From Globodera rostochiensis (taxonomy: Eukaryota > Nematoda > Chromadorea > Rhabditida > Heteroderidae): 64,000 nt of DNA. The notes beneath the pieces were generated by a model. That model did no database searches. It was given only the letters and a program-made list of their open reading frames with translations, and was not told where the DNA came from. Both the position numbers and the translations under genes were made by a program. Each line of letters opens with the position of its first letter. Within the stretch, counting starts at the first letter, position 1. Positions 44,891-56,939 of this stretch are shown piece after piece. The stretch is taken from NCBI GenBank assembly GCA_018350325.1, contig JAEVLN010000001.1, positions 2,965,501-3,029,500 on the forward strand. The letters run 5' to 3'.

Positions 44891-47800
44891 TATGGTTCGA
44901 TATTTCAATTCATCAATATTATTGCTCCATCGATCGGTTAGTTGGAAAAATAGGATACTCCTATTTTTTGCATTTGTTTTTTGTAGAAGTTGATTTTTTG
45001 TCCATATCCTGCTCGGCAAACTGCTCCATCGTTTTCGACAAGTTCCAGAAAGAATGCAAAGATTTTTGGTAGTGCCTCCGAAGCTGTTCGGGACATTCCC
45101 GACGGGTCTACACTTCTGGTTGGCGGTTCGTGTTATTATTGAACCGTTGCATGCAAAAATGTTCATTACCAACTTGTAAAAAACCTCTAAAGTTTTAGGC
45201 TTCGGCCTCTGTGGCATCCCAGAGCATTTGATTGACGCGTTGGCGGCGAGCGGAGTGCGCGCGTTGACTTGCGTGAGCAACAACGCGGGCGTGGACGGTA
45301 GTGGACTTGGAATTCTTTTGCGCAATGGCCAGGTGCTGGAGTTTGACAGGCCGACCAAGCCCAGGGGGACGACTGTGTCCCCCCCCCCCTACTTTAAAAG
45401 GGGTCAAATGGTCTTTCGAAATTGAGGAAATACTGAGATGCCTATGTTACTAGAGTGCCAATGACCTCCCAAAATATTAAAAAAAAATTGAATAAAATTA
45501 ACCAAGAGTCTGTCGAATGATTGTCTTATGAGATTAATGAAAACATTTATAAATCATTCATAAATTTTAAAGGTGCGCAAGATGGTCTCCTCTTATGTGG
45601 GCGAAAATGCCGAATTTGCACGACAATATTTGGCCGGCGAGCTGGAGTTGGAGTTCACACCGCAAGGTTTCCAGTTTATTCAAAACAAATCGGCCACAAA
45701 ATTCATGATTTGAACCAACAATCAAGAAAATGGCGTACAACAACACATTAAAATCATGAAAAAAATTAACAAACTCAAATTTTTGGGAGAGAAATAGGCA
45801 TTTGTAAGAACACCTGGAAAGTTAAAACAAATAAAACACACTTAGAATTTGGAATTAGCTTACAAAAAGCTTTCTAAACATTTAAAAATTATAACAAAAT
45901 TTTCAGGGACCCTCGCCGAACGCATTCGTGCCGGCGGCGCCGGCATCCCGGCCTTTTACACACCGACCGGTTACGGCACGCTGATCCAACAGGGCGGCAC
46001 GCCGATCAAATACATCGCTGGCGGGGACGGAAAGGTGGAGATGGCCAGCGGAGCCAAAGAAGTTCGTTCGTACGCTTAATTTGGCAATTTTTGAAATTTT
46101 TTTCAAAAAAAACGAAGGAACAATGAATTTTTAAGCAAAAACTGGACGGCGAATGGGCAATAATTTGACAATAAATTTAAGTTGTTTGCCGCTTGGTTTG
46201 AAAATCATTGAAATTTTAGTCGAAAAAATGCCAAAAAAATTCTTGAAGTTTTGTCGCCGCTTTGTCTAAAAAAATGTTTGGTTTAAGACGCGCGATTTCA
46301 ACGGCACCCATTTTGTGCTTGAGCATGCCATTCGTGGCGATTTCTCATTGATAAAGGCCTGGAAGGCAGACCGGCTGGGAAATTTGGTTTTTCGGTGAAA
46401 TTTTCTTATATTTTTTTGAAGAAAAAAAATATTTGTTTCAGTGGAACGGCAGCCAATTTCAACATTCCGATGTGTAAGGCGTCAAACACGTCCATTGTTG
46501 AGGTTGAACAATTGGTGGAAGTGGGCGAAATTCCACCTGAGCAGGTATATTATTTTTTAAAATTTCCTATTTTTACAAAAAATTGTAAAAAAAATTGATT
46601 GTTCTCGACAGTTCGAGCAAATTCAAGGGTTTTGATTGAATGTACATTAAATACTTAATTTTTAAATGTGTTAGATAATTTTATTAGACTCACTGGACGC
46701 TTTCAAACAATTTACTGATCAGGTGCATGTGCCTTCCATTTACGCACATCGCATTGTGCTTGGGCACAACTATCGGAAGCCCATCGAACGGCTCGTCCAT
46801 CGTCGTCGACCGGTGCAAGATGAAAGCGGCAACAAACCGCAAGCTACCGCCGTTGATGCAGCCGAGGACAAGGCGCGCGAAGTGATTGCTCGACGCGCGG
46901 CACTCGAGTTCCGGGACGGCATGTACGGTAAGTGATCGGAACGGTACGGTTGGCCACCGTCGCCCCCTCCTCGTTGATCGATCGAACGACAGACACACAA
47001 ATTTGGGGGGGAGACTGTAAGTGATCGGATCGATTGGCCACCGCCCCTTCTCCCCTCCCCCTCACCGATCGATCGGACAAAGGACAGACACACAAATTTT
47101 GATGGCAGAGTTTGGAGGGAAGGATTGTGAACAAAAAATGTTTTGTCTTAAACTAATACTAAAAGCAATAAAAAGGCGTAAATTTGCAGTCAATCTCGGC
47201 ATTGGCATCCCGACGCTGTGCCCAAACTATTTGCGCGACGACATCCGTGTGCATCTCCAGTCCGAGAACGGCATCCTCGGCGTGGTTGGTGTTTTTTGGG
47301 TGGCAAAACATAAAAAATTAAGACTTTTTTTTGCTAATTTTAATAACGAATTATATTTCCAAAATTTATAATTTACACATTTCCGCTGACTCACAATGAA
47401 TGAGAAATTTATAGATAATTATTTGGGGGACGATGTTCCGTTTTATTCAAAGCTCTTTCTTCTGAAACTGTCATTCAGAAAGGCATTGATTTGAGTGCCT
47501 TTTTATAATGGCTAATCGTTTCTTCATTTTTAGGGTCCCTATCCGTTCCCCGGCGAGGAGGACCCGGACCGGATCAATGCCGGCAAGGAGTCCATCACTT
47601 TTTTGCCGGGTGCCGCCACCTTTGGCTCTGACGAATCGTTTGGCATGATCCGAGGGTGGGGGTTTTTTTGGCAAAATAAACAAAAAAAATTTGTCAAAAA
47701 ATTTCAGTGGACACATCGATTTGACACTGTTGGGCGGTCTTCAGGTGTCCAAACACGGCGACTTGGCCAACTGGATGATTCCGGCATATTTAATTTAATT

Positions 47801-48735
47801 TAATTTTTTTTAATTGCTTTTTTAGGGCAAAATGGTGAAAGGAATGGGCGGTGCGATGGATTTGGTCAGCGCACCCGGCTCCCGCGTTGTGGTCACAATG
47901 GAGGTGCACTAATTTACTAATTGGGCGGAATATTCTATAATTTGTTTGGCATTATCCCTTTCAATTAGGAGAATTACCGTAATTAGCCTTGGCGAGAAAA
48001 ACGGCGATTGAAAAATTTAATAATAATGACTTATTAAACAATTCTTTTTTTTTCCAAAAAGGCTATTAGGGGCCAAAACACATAATTATAAATAAATCTG
48101 GATTTTATAGCACTTGGTTTAAACCAGGGCCGTAGCCAGAAAAAAATTTTGGGAGGGGGAATTTGAACCATCTGAGCGCGGCGCTCAAATGGCTTTCCCA
48201 TTGTATTCTGGATTGGGGGGGGGGGTCCCCCCCAAAAAAAATCCCTTCGGTTTACCGATTGAATGAAATTTTCAAGGTTTGAAAATTTTGGATTTAATTG
48301 AACAAGTCGATCAAACTCTAAAAGATTTTTTATTTTTCTTCCAGCACTGTGCCAAGGGCGGAAAGGCAAAAATTTTGGACAACTGCACACTTCCACTGAC
48401 CGGCACGGGCGTTGTGTGCCGTATCATCACTGAAATGGTTTCTAAAATTTTCAAGAAAAAATTTTTTTTTTAAATTTCTTTTTGCTTTTATAGGCTGTTT
48501 TTGATGTGCATCCAACGGACGGTCTGACATTGGTGGAGGTGTACGAAACGTTCTCGGTGGAAGACGTTGTTCGGGCCACCGGATGCGAATTCAAGGCACG
48601 AATTTGATTTTATTTTTTATTTTTTTCATTAAATAAATGGCTTTTTAAAATAATTTGAGGAACCCCCCAAGATTATTGTTTTAGACAAAATATTTTCAGA
48701 TTTGCGAGAACTTGAAGCCAATGCTGCAGGCTTGA
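44891..48735 (+). CDS. OXCT1: Succinyl-CoA:3-ketoacid-CoA transferase, mitochondrial
   Basis: Fifteen exons: 44891-44935, 44987-45125, 45199-45332, 45573-45666, 45907-46061, 46288-46394, 46442-46544, 46723-46927, 47190-47284, 47534-47655, 47708-47783, 47826-47903, 48345-48437, 48494-48595, 48700-48735; 527 residues (human 520). It transfers CoA from succinyl-CoA to acetoacetate in ketone-body use. The first ~35 residues are Arg/Ser-rich without acids, as in a mitochondrial presequence. Subunit-A half: [43 protein letters not shown]. Subunit-B half: [20 protein letters not shown] with the catalytic Glu near 353, [37 protein letters not shown]. Introns 11 and 14 need GC donors. If intron 14 is not spliced the protein ends 3 codons after exon 14, at TGA near 48607. 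Confidence 0.95.
46928..47100. repeat. Tandem duplication carrying the exon-8 splice donor
   Basis: GTAAGTGATCGGA, GATTGGCCACCG-like and GACAGACACACAAATTT sequence occurs twice (46928-47005 and 47014-47098) in transferase intron 8, so a second intact GTAAGT donor lies 86 bp downstream of the real one. Confidence 0.8.
48127..48240. mobile_element. Possible truncated hAT-type MITE in transferase intron 12
   Basis: It starts CAGGGCCGTAGCCAG, a terminus typical of hAT MITEs, followed by a G/C-rich interior with G9 and C9 tracts. No matching right terminus was seen, so it is a remnant or misread. Confidence 0.35.
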
Positions 48736-49859
48736 GTGAGCAGCAACTTGTTTAAATTGTACGTGTAGTGTTTGTTTGTGCCTCGTCTCCTCCTCCTCCG
48801 TTCTCCCTGCCGATAACAGGTGATCAGAGACCTCCATCAGAGTGTTATTGATTGATCATGTGCTGCCTGATCAAAAAACGGTGCTGCGCCTTGTTCTGTG
48901 CTGTACACATTTGCTTCAAAACATATCAAAATATTCTCACTTTTACACCATTCATTTCCATTACTATTTAATTAACAAGTGTTGTGATTTTTCCGAATTT
49001 CTCTTGCCGTATATTATCCGATTTTGTATAATGTTTTGTTTATCAGCAACAATGCCAAAAATATATGCCGACTTTAAAATGTACAAAATAAATCAGGAGG
49101 GGTTAAAAACAGGTCTGTGCAGTTACCTGTTTACCTTAATGGGGGAAAAACATCGGGTTTGGATTTAACGACGCTAAATTTATTAGTGCACTTTTATTCT
49201 AAAAATCACTTATTATCCATATGTCGTCGTACACAACAGTTTATTGTATAGAACATCAAAAAATGGCACAAAATTGCGTCAGCAAGACGTAGGCGGTAGA
49301 ACAAAACAACAACAAAAAAAGTTGAAAGTAATGTTTGAATAAATTTTTGTAATAAATAATTTGGCGTTCTGTTTTATGTAAAAAAAAATTACAACAGAAA
49401 TCCGAATCGAGTGGGAGAAGTTTTTTTTTTCGTGTAAACTGTTTTATGCCAACAAAAAGAAGCGGTTTTGACGAAGTTGATCGATTCCGTGACGCGATAT
49501 AGAACTTTGAAGATCCACCTGCGCAAATTATAGGCGGAAACACCCAAAGTACTGCTTGAGGAGTTCGGCAATCGCTTGTTCATCCGTTTATTTACAACAT
49601 TTTTGTTCATGAAAGAGTACACTTACAAATAGTGCATTACTTTTAAGAATAATCACATGGGTTTATTGGATCTGTTGTTTTGTTGCGTCCCGCTGCTATC
49701 TAATAAAGGTTAAGAAAAACACATTACTCCCTTTTGTGCTCTCCTTTTGGATGCCTTCCGCAAATGAGCACACGACGACAAAACTGGCGGTGCCCCGACT
49801 CGCCTGAAACGTGCCAAAATTTTAGCGTCATTTTTGATTAAGAACGCCTTTGGTGAGAA
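48736..49859. other. Intergenic region downstream of the transferase
   Basis: AT-rich. 49340-49390 shares TTTGGCGTTCTGT with the composite element at 27020-27050. Minus-strand open stretches at 49256-49622 have no recognisable homology. 49440-49600 (minus) could be 3' remains of the small heat-shock gene, but I cannot support that. Confidence 0.4.
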
Positions 49860-50006
49860 CATTTTTTCTGACGGATTAGTCTCAATTTCGTGAACGGCGT
49901 AATCTCTCAACAAAAACTGACCCTGGTTCTGCTCGCGGTGTTCACCCTCCACAATGATCTCATTGTCCTTCAGTTCAAAACCTTAATCTCCTCAGGAAGG
50001 AAATCG
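49860..50006 (-). pseudogene. Small heat-shock protein (alpha-crystallin domain) remnant
   Basis: On the minus strand, SDFLPEEIKV is followed one frame over by FELKDNEIIVEGEHREQNQG, the typical start of an Hsp20 alpha-crystallin domain (beta-strand pair with VEGEH). A one-base frameshift separates the two parts, and the expected GxLxxxLP end is not seen; the frame runs on into unrelated sequence to 49710. Directly upstream on this strand is the 25-bp minisatellite instead of an N-terminal arm. Most likely a broken gene; an unspliced intron is less likely given the 1-nt offset. Confidence 0.5.
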
Positions 50007-50052
50007 CTGACAGTTTTTCTTTTGCTAAATATTGGTTCTTTACGTTTATGGT

Positions 50053-50522
50053 TTGCTCTTTTTTGCAATGAATGGATTGGCTCTTTTTTGCAATGAATGA
50101 ATTGGCTCTTTTTTGCAATGAATGGATTGGCTCTTTTTTGCAATGAATGGTTTTGGCTCTTTTTTGCAATGAATGGTTTTGGTGGCTCTTTTTTGCAATG
50201 AATGAATTGGCTCTTTTTTGCAATGAATGAATTGGCTCTTTTTTGCAATGAATGGATTGGCTCTTTTTTGCAATGAATGAATTGGCTCTTTTTTGCAATG
50301 AATGGTTTTGGTGGCTCTTTTTTGCAATGAATGAATTGGCTCTTTTTTGCAATGAATGGATTGGCTCTTTTTTGCAATGAATGAATTGGCTCTTTTTTGC
50401 AATGAATGAATTGGCTCTTTTTTGCAATGAATGAATTGGCTCTTTTTTGCAATGAATGAATTGGCTCTTTTTTGCAATGAATGAATTGGCTCTTTTTTGC
50501 AATGAATGGATTGGCTCTTTTA
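50053..50522. repeat. 25-bp minisatellite open in three frames
   Basis: About 19 units of TTGGCTCTTTTTTGCAATGA + ATGGA or ATGAA, with two kinds of 3-5 bp length variants. On the minus strand the unit has no stop codon in any frame and 25 is not divisible by three, so all three frames stay open for more than 400 bp and each reads the same 25-residue cycle (IHSLQKRAN, SFIAKKSQ, FIHCKKEP). Confidence 0.95.
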
Positions 50523-51113
50523 TTAGAAAAGTTAATTTAAAAAAATATGTAATGATCAACTGAGCAGAAGAACTGGGCTTTTATAGACATTTCAGTAAGG
50601 AATTTGTAGAAAATGATAAAACATAACGCCAAACGTCACAACAATAATCGCACAAATTAAATGTGGGTTAGGAGTTTATTTCCTAAAAACCCCTAAAAAA
50701 GTTACCCTAAGTTCAATAGTTCCTCAAAAGCCTCAAAATAGGCACTAAAATGGCCTAAATGGTTCCTAAAAAGTTTCAAGTTTAACGGTGTAAGGGGCCA
50801 AAAATTTTTTATTCACATTAATGAAATTTTAAGTTTTCATTTTTCGGTTGCAGATTTTTTGGTCACTAAAAAATGTCAATCTTTAGGGGGTGCATTTTTC
50901 GTAGGTGCCTATTTTGAGAGTTTTCGAGCCTAAAAATCCTCTCTAGTAATTACTAATTAGTTCCATAAAATGCAAAACAAAAATGCCCAAACTTCTACCG
51001 CCATTTTCACACTTTGCTCGTTTTTAGCCAAAATTATTGTTATGATGAGTCAGCTTTTTGATCGGTTTCATTAATTTTTAGAATTTTGCTTTGTAAATTA
51101 CCTAATATTTACG
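50523..51113. other. Intergenic, upstream of NDUFAF2
   Basis: AT-rich dispersed repeat with CCTAAAAA words between 50680 and 50940, related to the sequences at 2160-2220, 5760 and 63440-63510. No exon. Confidence 0.45.
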
Positions 51114-52880
51114 ATGTTCAAACCGCCACCGCCGACAAGAACGGGCCCATGGATTGTCATGTGGCAAGAGTTTTGGGCGTCGTTCTCGCGTGCCCCTAAA
51201 AAGCATTTTGTTGGCGAAGACAGCGCGGGCAATCGCTTCTACGAATATTTGCAGGGCCATCGACGAGGCAATGTGCAAAGGTTTGAAATTGGAGAGCACT
51301 TTTAACGGGCTTAGAAAGTGTAAAGTTTTTAGCCTTGACCATTTCGTATCAATGAATTTGTTCCTACAAATCCAAGAAATTTCTTTGAATTTCTTCGGAC
51401 TTTTGTGTTTTGAAAATTATAAGAAAGTCCCTGAATGTGTTGAAGACACGACACTTTATTTGCTAAATTCGAGATATTTTGGTTGAGGATCGCTTTTACC
51501 TTTTCTAAGCTTCAATGGTTTTGGGGTACCTACTCTAGTTAAGTTTGTATCCCAAATTTGGCTCAAATTTTCAAAAATTAAAAAACAAATTGTTTTAGAA
51601 TAGCCTCCGTTAAGTGTTTTATAGTTGGGGTTTCGGGGGGCGTAATCTAACCTCTATTTCAACCAGTTTCGAATCCCGGGCCGGAATTCGATAAAAAACA
51701 ATTTTTTTGGATCAAAAATTGTTTAAAAAGTACGGAGTCCATCTATAATTTGGCTTTTTGTTTTGTAAGTCTGCGCTTTTTGAATGAGAGGTCAGGTTCA
51801 GAATTCTACGCACCCGAAAGCTGTTATAAATACTTCCCAAGACTTCCTAACATTTTTTAAAATTTTGTGTAATTTTGACCCAATTTGGGGATACAAACTT
51901 GGGTATGTAACAAGTACCGTCCGGTTTTGGTTGGTTGTGTGAAGGAAGGCCCCCCCCCCGTACTTTTTTGCTGATTTCGTTGGTAGCCCCGCCCTCGCTT
52001 CCCCTGAACTGCTCGAATTTGAGTTTGAATAATTAACCCATTTATTATACACCGTTTAAGAGGCTTTGACGCTCCTCCCGGGGTTGGAGAGCCGACTCCG
52101 CCGCCAGTGGAATGGCTTGCTTGGCTCAGCATGGCCAGACGATTTCCGCCGTCTGAAGAGGAAATTCGATTGAACGTGCTCAAACAGCAGGTGGACAATT
52201 TGTTTTTGTTTTTGGAGACGCTAAAGCATTTTTGGTTTAAAAAATAAACCAAAAAATTCGTTGAAAGGTCGTAAAAAGGTGTCTCAACTGGTTTCCAGGG
52301 CGTAGAATCCGAATTTGACCTCCTTTTTGACCTATTTTAAATTTCATACCTTTAATTGAACAAAAATCCACTTTTTAACTACTTCTCATGGAAAACATTT
52401 ATTTATTTTTTGAACCGCGCTAAAGCATTTTTGCTTTAAAAAATAAACGAAAAAACTTCTTTATGATGCAGCTGGTTTCCATGGCGTAGAATCCGATTTG
52501 ACCACCCATTTCGATCTGTTTTTGAACGCTGGGGACTCTATTCGAACAATTTTTTAATAAATCCATTTTCTATACGACTTTTTAAGGAATTTTTTTTTTG
52601 TTTGAAAAATGTGGAGTTCACCAACTTTACTAATTACTCAATTTTTCCTCTTACAAATTAGGCGCAATTGGCACAAAATGAGGAGACAGAGAAACGGGCG
52701 CCGAAAATTGAATCGAAAGGCGTCGGCGCGGCGGACATGGACAAAAAGCAGAGTTTTGCCTCCAGCGATTATCCAAAGTATGGCGAGGAGTACGAAGAAC
52801 ATCCCGGCTCCAAGAGAATCGACCAATTGGAGCGGGAGCAGAAAACGGAGAAGTACAAGAAATTTTGGTTCGAACGATAA
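51114..52880 (+). CDS. NDUFAF2: NDUFAF2-like complex I assembly factor (NDUFA12 domain)
   Basis: Exons 51114-51280, 52061-52190, 52662-52880; 171 residues (human about 169). N-terminal part WQEFWASFSRAPKKHFVGED, then AGNRFYEYLQGHRRGNVQRG, then PPPVEWLAWLSMARRFPPSE and a charged Lys/Glu-rich tail, the layout of the B17.2-like assembly factor of mitochondrial complex I and not of the shorter NDUFA12 subunit. It acts in the mitochondrial matrix at a late step of complex I assembly (known for the family). Intron 1 (780 bp) and intron 2 (471 bp) both carry the AGAATCCGAATTTGACC dispersed repeat. Confidence 0.88.
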
Positions 52881-53479
52881 AAAAACAAATGCTTTTATTG
52901 TTTTTGGAAAAAAAATAAAAAATATTTAGGTGTTTGAATTGCGCTTTAATATATAATATTTATATATTTATTTTTCCATAAATGGAAATCGTACATCGCT
53001 TTGTTTATGGATTTGGCGTGAATTGAAGTATAAACGGAAGCGCCCTATTGAAATCATTTAAAAAACAGCGGAAAATTGTAAAAGCATTTCCGATCAAAAA
53101 AAGGAAATGATTTATTCGACAAATGTATTAGGGATGTAACCGGACGCCAAAAAAATGTCCCGGAATTCGGGCTCTCAAAAAATAGTAGACTAAACAAATT
53201 ATGATGACAGCAGTTAAGCTCAGATGAGAAGGTCCCATAACATTTTAGTGATTTTATTTTAAATTCGCTTTTGCAAAAAAAATTTTTTGGTCTTATGTAG
53301 AGCATTTAAAATGCTGCTCATTTTTGGATCTAGTTCGAATCCGTTGCCATGACACATTAATTTTAAAAAAATGCAGGGCATAAGCGCGCGAGGGTTTTGA
53401 CATTTTGTCGTGGTAGCTGAATTGAACGGCTACCGGTCCGAATCCCACTTTGAGTGCCGATTCAGTCCCATACGGAAGC

Positions 53480-53580
53480 TAAGCCTAGCTTAGGCACCCT
53501 GGCTTGGGTTAGGCTTAGGCCTAAGCCTAAGCTAGCTTAAGCCTAAGCTCAGCTTAGACCACTTAGGTTTAGCCTAAGAC
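53480..53580. repeat. Interstitial TTAGGC-type block
   Basis: Runs of AAGCCTAGCTTAGGC, GCTTAGGCCTAAGCCTAAGC and GACCACTTAGGTTTAGCC; both orientations mixed, as at 26720 and 29985. Confidence 0.6.
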
Positions 53581-53744
53581 GTGCAGGGGATTCTGGAAAT
53601 TTTGTCTTGAGTGGGATTCGAGACACTTGGCTTGAGTGGGCTTCGAACCGGAAGCGATTTAAAAACATTTCGTTTTGGCTTTGACACACATTTTGTGGTC
53701 CAGCGGTTTCTGATGGCCCAAAAAACAAATGTAAGCGCTAAAAC

Positions 53745-54080
53745 CGGTACCGGTTATACGACGACCCCCTTCCCAAATCAGCTGAGAAACATTACATTTG
53801 GGGCTTCTCAAGGGTACCTTACTCTGCTGATCAGCGATCACGAATCGGACAATATTTTTAGGATCTGACAACATCTAAGATTTTGAATATATATTAAAAT
53901 GTAAATTTGATGGTTGGTCCAATCTGACATGTTTGAACCCGCTGAACGCGAATCTGACAATAATTTTCACATTGCATAAAGACGGGAGGGGGGGGGGGGT
54001 GGGGTGGTACTGAAGCTTTTTAAGACATTTTTGATGTTTTCAGCTGATTTGGGGAAGGAGTCGTATAACCGGAAAGTACC
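53745..54080. mobile_element. About 335-bp inverted-repeat element
   Basis: CGGTTATACGACGACCCCCT and TCCCAAATCAGCTGA near 53751-53787 are mirrored by TCAGCTGATTTGGG.GAAGGA and GTCGTATAACCGG at 54041-54073, about 35 bp of near-perfect inverted repeat. The interior has GATCTGACA words and a G11 tract. No target duplication identified. Confidence 0.75.
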
Positions 54081-56939
54081 CTAAAACCAAAACCCCCACA
54101 TAATTGGGCCAATTCTACGAAGTTTGAGTCCGTATTCGTTTTCTGCTTTAAAATTCAATTTTCTTGACTCGAATTTAAATGTGAAAACGCACTTTTTTTA
54201 GTACCGCCAAATGAATGGTGGCGGGGCCGTGGGGGGCAAGCTGTACGGGGGGAGATTTATGTTAATTTTTTGGCGCCACTTCACTGAAAAGTGTAGACAT
54301 CCCCCGAGGGGTTGAAGGGTCGGGCGCCCGAAGGAGGCGGGCGGCATTCATTGCTTTGCTTTGCTCCTTCATCATCGGCACCAAATGCCCTCCTCAGCCA
54401 GGGAGCGTTTACCCCCCCCCCCCCCCGGGCGAATATTTTTTTCTTCTTCTGACAAATGAGTGCCTTTGGGGTGGGCCAATGGGACGGACAGTTGTGTCTT
54501 TGCTATCAGCAATGTTTAACAACACACAAAGGCAGGCACCTTTAAGCACCAGAAAATGTATTTAAATGGAAATTGTTTATTTTGAAATTATTTTAATAAT
54601 TGCATTTTTTATAATCTTTTACGACTCTTTATTTTGTTTCATAAAAGTGACAATGTATAAAACACTGCCTTTTCCTCGATTTTTAATCACTTTTTTTAAG
54701 AAAATATGTTTAAGTGGTGCATTTAATTTAATATTTAAAAAAAAATTAACTACACAAAACTGCAATAATTTTGAATTTATTGAAATTTTAATCAGTTACT
54801 AAAACCCTTATTTAATATATTTTAATTACACAGAAAATTGCACAATTTTTATTACTTTTTAATATGTTGCGACCTTTTTTAAATCAACTTTATTTAATTT
54901 CAATTATTGAACTTTTGCATTAGGCGACTTTTATTTCAAATTCATTAATTTTTTTGACATTTTCTGCAAAATTTAAATAACATTTTTTGCAATAATATTC
55001 CAGCTTCCATATCCATCCACCACAATGTTTGCTTATCCAATTTGTGCCGACTCAGTCATTTATACGATGAATTTTTGCTACAAAATTTTGGCACAGCCCC
55101 TCGGGGGATTTTGGCATTGCCAATCAGTCCATCCGGCCCCCCCCCGCCGCTTTGGCAAACGGAAAATCCGCCGGAAAATCCTCCTTCCGTTTGGCGGCTG
55201 CCGCTCCAGGCAGCCAGCAGGCACAAACATTGGTTTTGCCCCCTGCGGCACAGAAAAAATTGCTAAAAAATTTTGTCCCCATAAAAATAAGCCTATTAAA
55301 AATTATTTAAAAATTGCTTGACTAATGAACAATTAAGCATAAAATTTTGCAACAGAAAAAGCTTAAGACCAGCAGTTCCATTGCCTGCTGAGGCACAAAA
55401 ATTTTTCCTGAGAAAAAAATTTGATTTTTTTTTCCTTGGAACTTTAAAAAACGATTTTTTGCGGGTAAATGGCAAAACGCGTTCATAACAAACCGAGAAA
55501 ATTGATACACCAATATGGCCCCAGCCAGCAGGTTGACGGCGGGAACCTGGCTGGAGGGAGACTTGGCCAAGAAATCAGCCCCCCCCCTCCCGTGCCGTCT
55601 TTACGCCGGAGGGGTCGATGAAATTCCCACGCGGCGATGCCGAGGCAATTGACTCCCAAAAATGGGGGGGGGTGAAGCAGTCAGTGGTCCTCTCATCGGC
55701 ACCAGCACGGCACGCGCATTTATTCCCCCCCCCCCCAAAAAAAAAATTTGTTTCGATATAAGCAAACCAAGTTTGTAAATAAAAATAAAATTTTAAAGAA
55801 ATTTTTCCTTAACTTTCAAAACAAATATTTTCATCGTTTTGGCAACTCAAAATTTGTATTTATACGGAAAAAAATTAGGCGGGAAATTGACTACAGGCTT
55901 AAGAGATGAGAACAAACATTTATAGGGAATTTGTTTTATTACCATGACAATTTTAGGAACAATTTTTTGTATCAGAAAAAATTTTGTTTTGTTCTAAAGC
56001 ACTTTTTAATATTTCCATTTTTGTAATTTCAGTTTTGTACTCAAAATGCTTAAGCGCTTCGTTAAATCTGAATTTTAAAGGCCATCAAAATCCAATACAT
56101 ATTTGAAACCTCGGGGAGATTTTTGAAAATTCTCGTTTTTAGCCAACCCTCGGGGGTTTACTCTTCTCGTTTGCTGCTTGTCGTGCGCCCATCATCCGCA
56201 TGGTTACCACACCACCACCAGCCATCAAGCAACCCATTCGGCCCGCCATCATCCCCCCCCCCGCCCGAAATCCCCCGAGGGGCTTTTGCCTCGCGGCGGC
56301 AAAACCCATTCGTCAGCCAAAATGCTTAGTCAAAATGCTCAAAGTCTTTGAGGAAAAGCCCCGAGGCCATTTTGGCCGGGATGAATAATTCAGTTCCATT
56401 CCCTTGCCCCCCTCAACAAGTACTTCAAAACTTTGCTACTTTTGGAACATTGTTTGGTGGGTGGGTGGGTGCTCTGTGCATGGAATGAAATCGGAAATTA
56501 TGCGTTTTTTGTTTATATAAAATCTAAAAATTTTTTGATTTTTTGTTTAAAAACCATTCAAAAATCTGGCAACAAAACCCCAGAGACATTTTATTACCTA
56601 AATTTATTTGATCTAAATTCGCGAGATTAAGCAAAATAGAGTTTATGATTTACCCAGACAAATGAACATAAATTGTTATTTTTTTAATCAAAATTATTAA
56701 AGGGTCCCAATTTACCGAACCCGGTCTTATTATTATTATTTGTTTCAATTTGTTTCAACAAAAATTGGCTTTGTTGAATAATAATCTTTATTAATAAATT
56801 TGTATTGGTGAATTCCAAAGTAAATAGTCAGAATTTACGGATCTGGACAGTTTGGCGCCGGGCGTTTTGGCGCTTTCATCATTTTCGAACATTTTTATTA
56901 AATTTATTTTCTTATTTTTGGGTGTTTTGTGTGCCGGAA

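Larger units (their letters stand above)
52881..56939. other. Intergenic, NDUFAF2 to neurexin
   Basis: 4 kb without a recognised exon. Contains a weak tRNA-like block (about 53395-53450, GGTCCGAATCCC), a TTAGGC-type block, a fold-back element, many C-tracts (54413, 55566, 55725, 56249) and very AT-rich DNA (54560-55000, 55740-56100). Presumably the neurexin promoter and 5' UTR lie in its right half. Confidence 0.5.

Noticed and set aside
49256..49622. Minus-strand frames downstream of the heat-shock remnant
   Set aside because: Open but without recognisable domain; could not be joined in phase to the remnant.
55025..55321. 98-codon frame with Cys and Arg-rich product
   Set aside because: No homology or splice partner; it lies in repeat-rich DNA with C-tracts upstream of neurexin.
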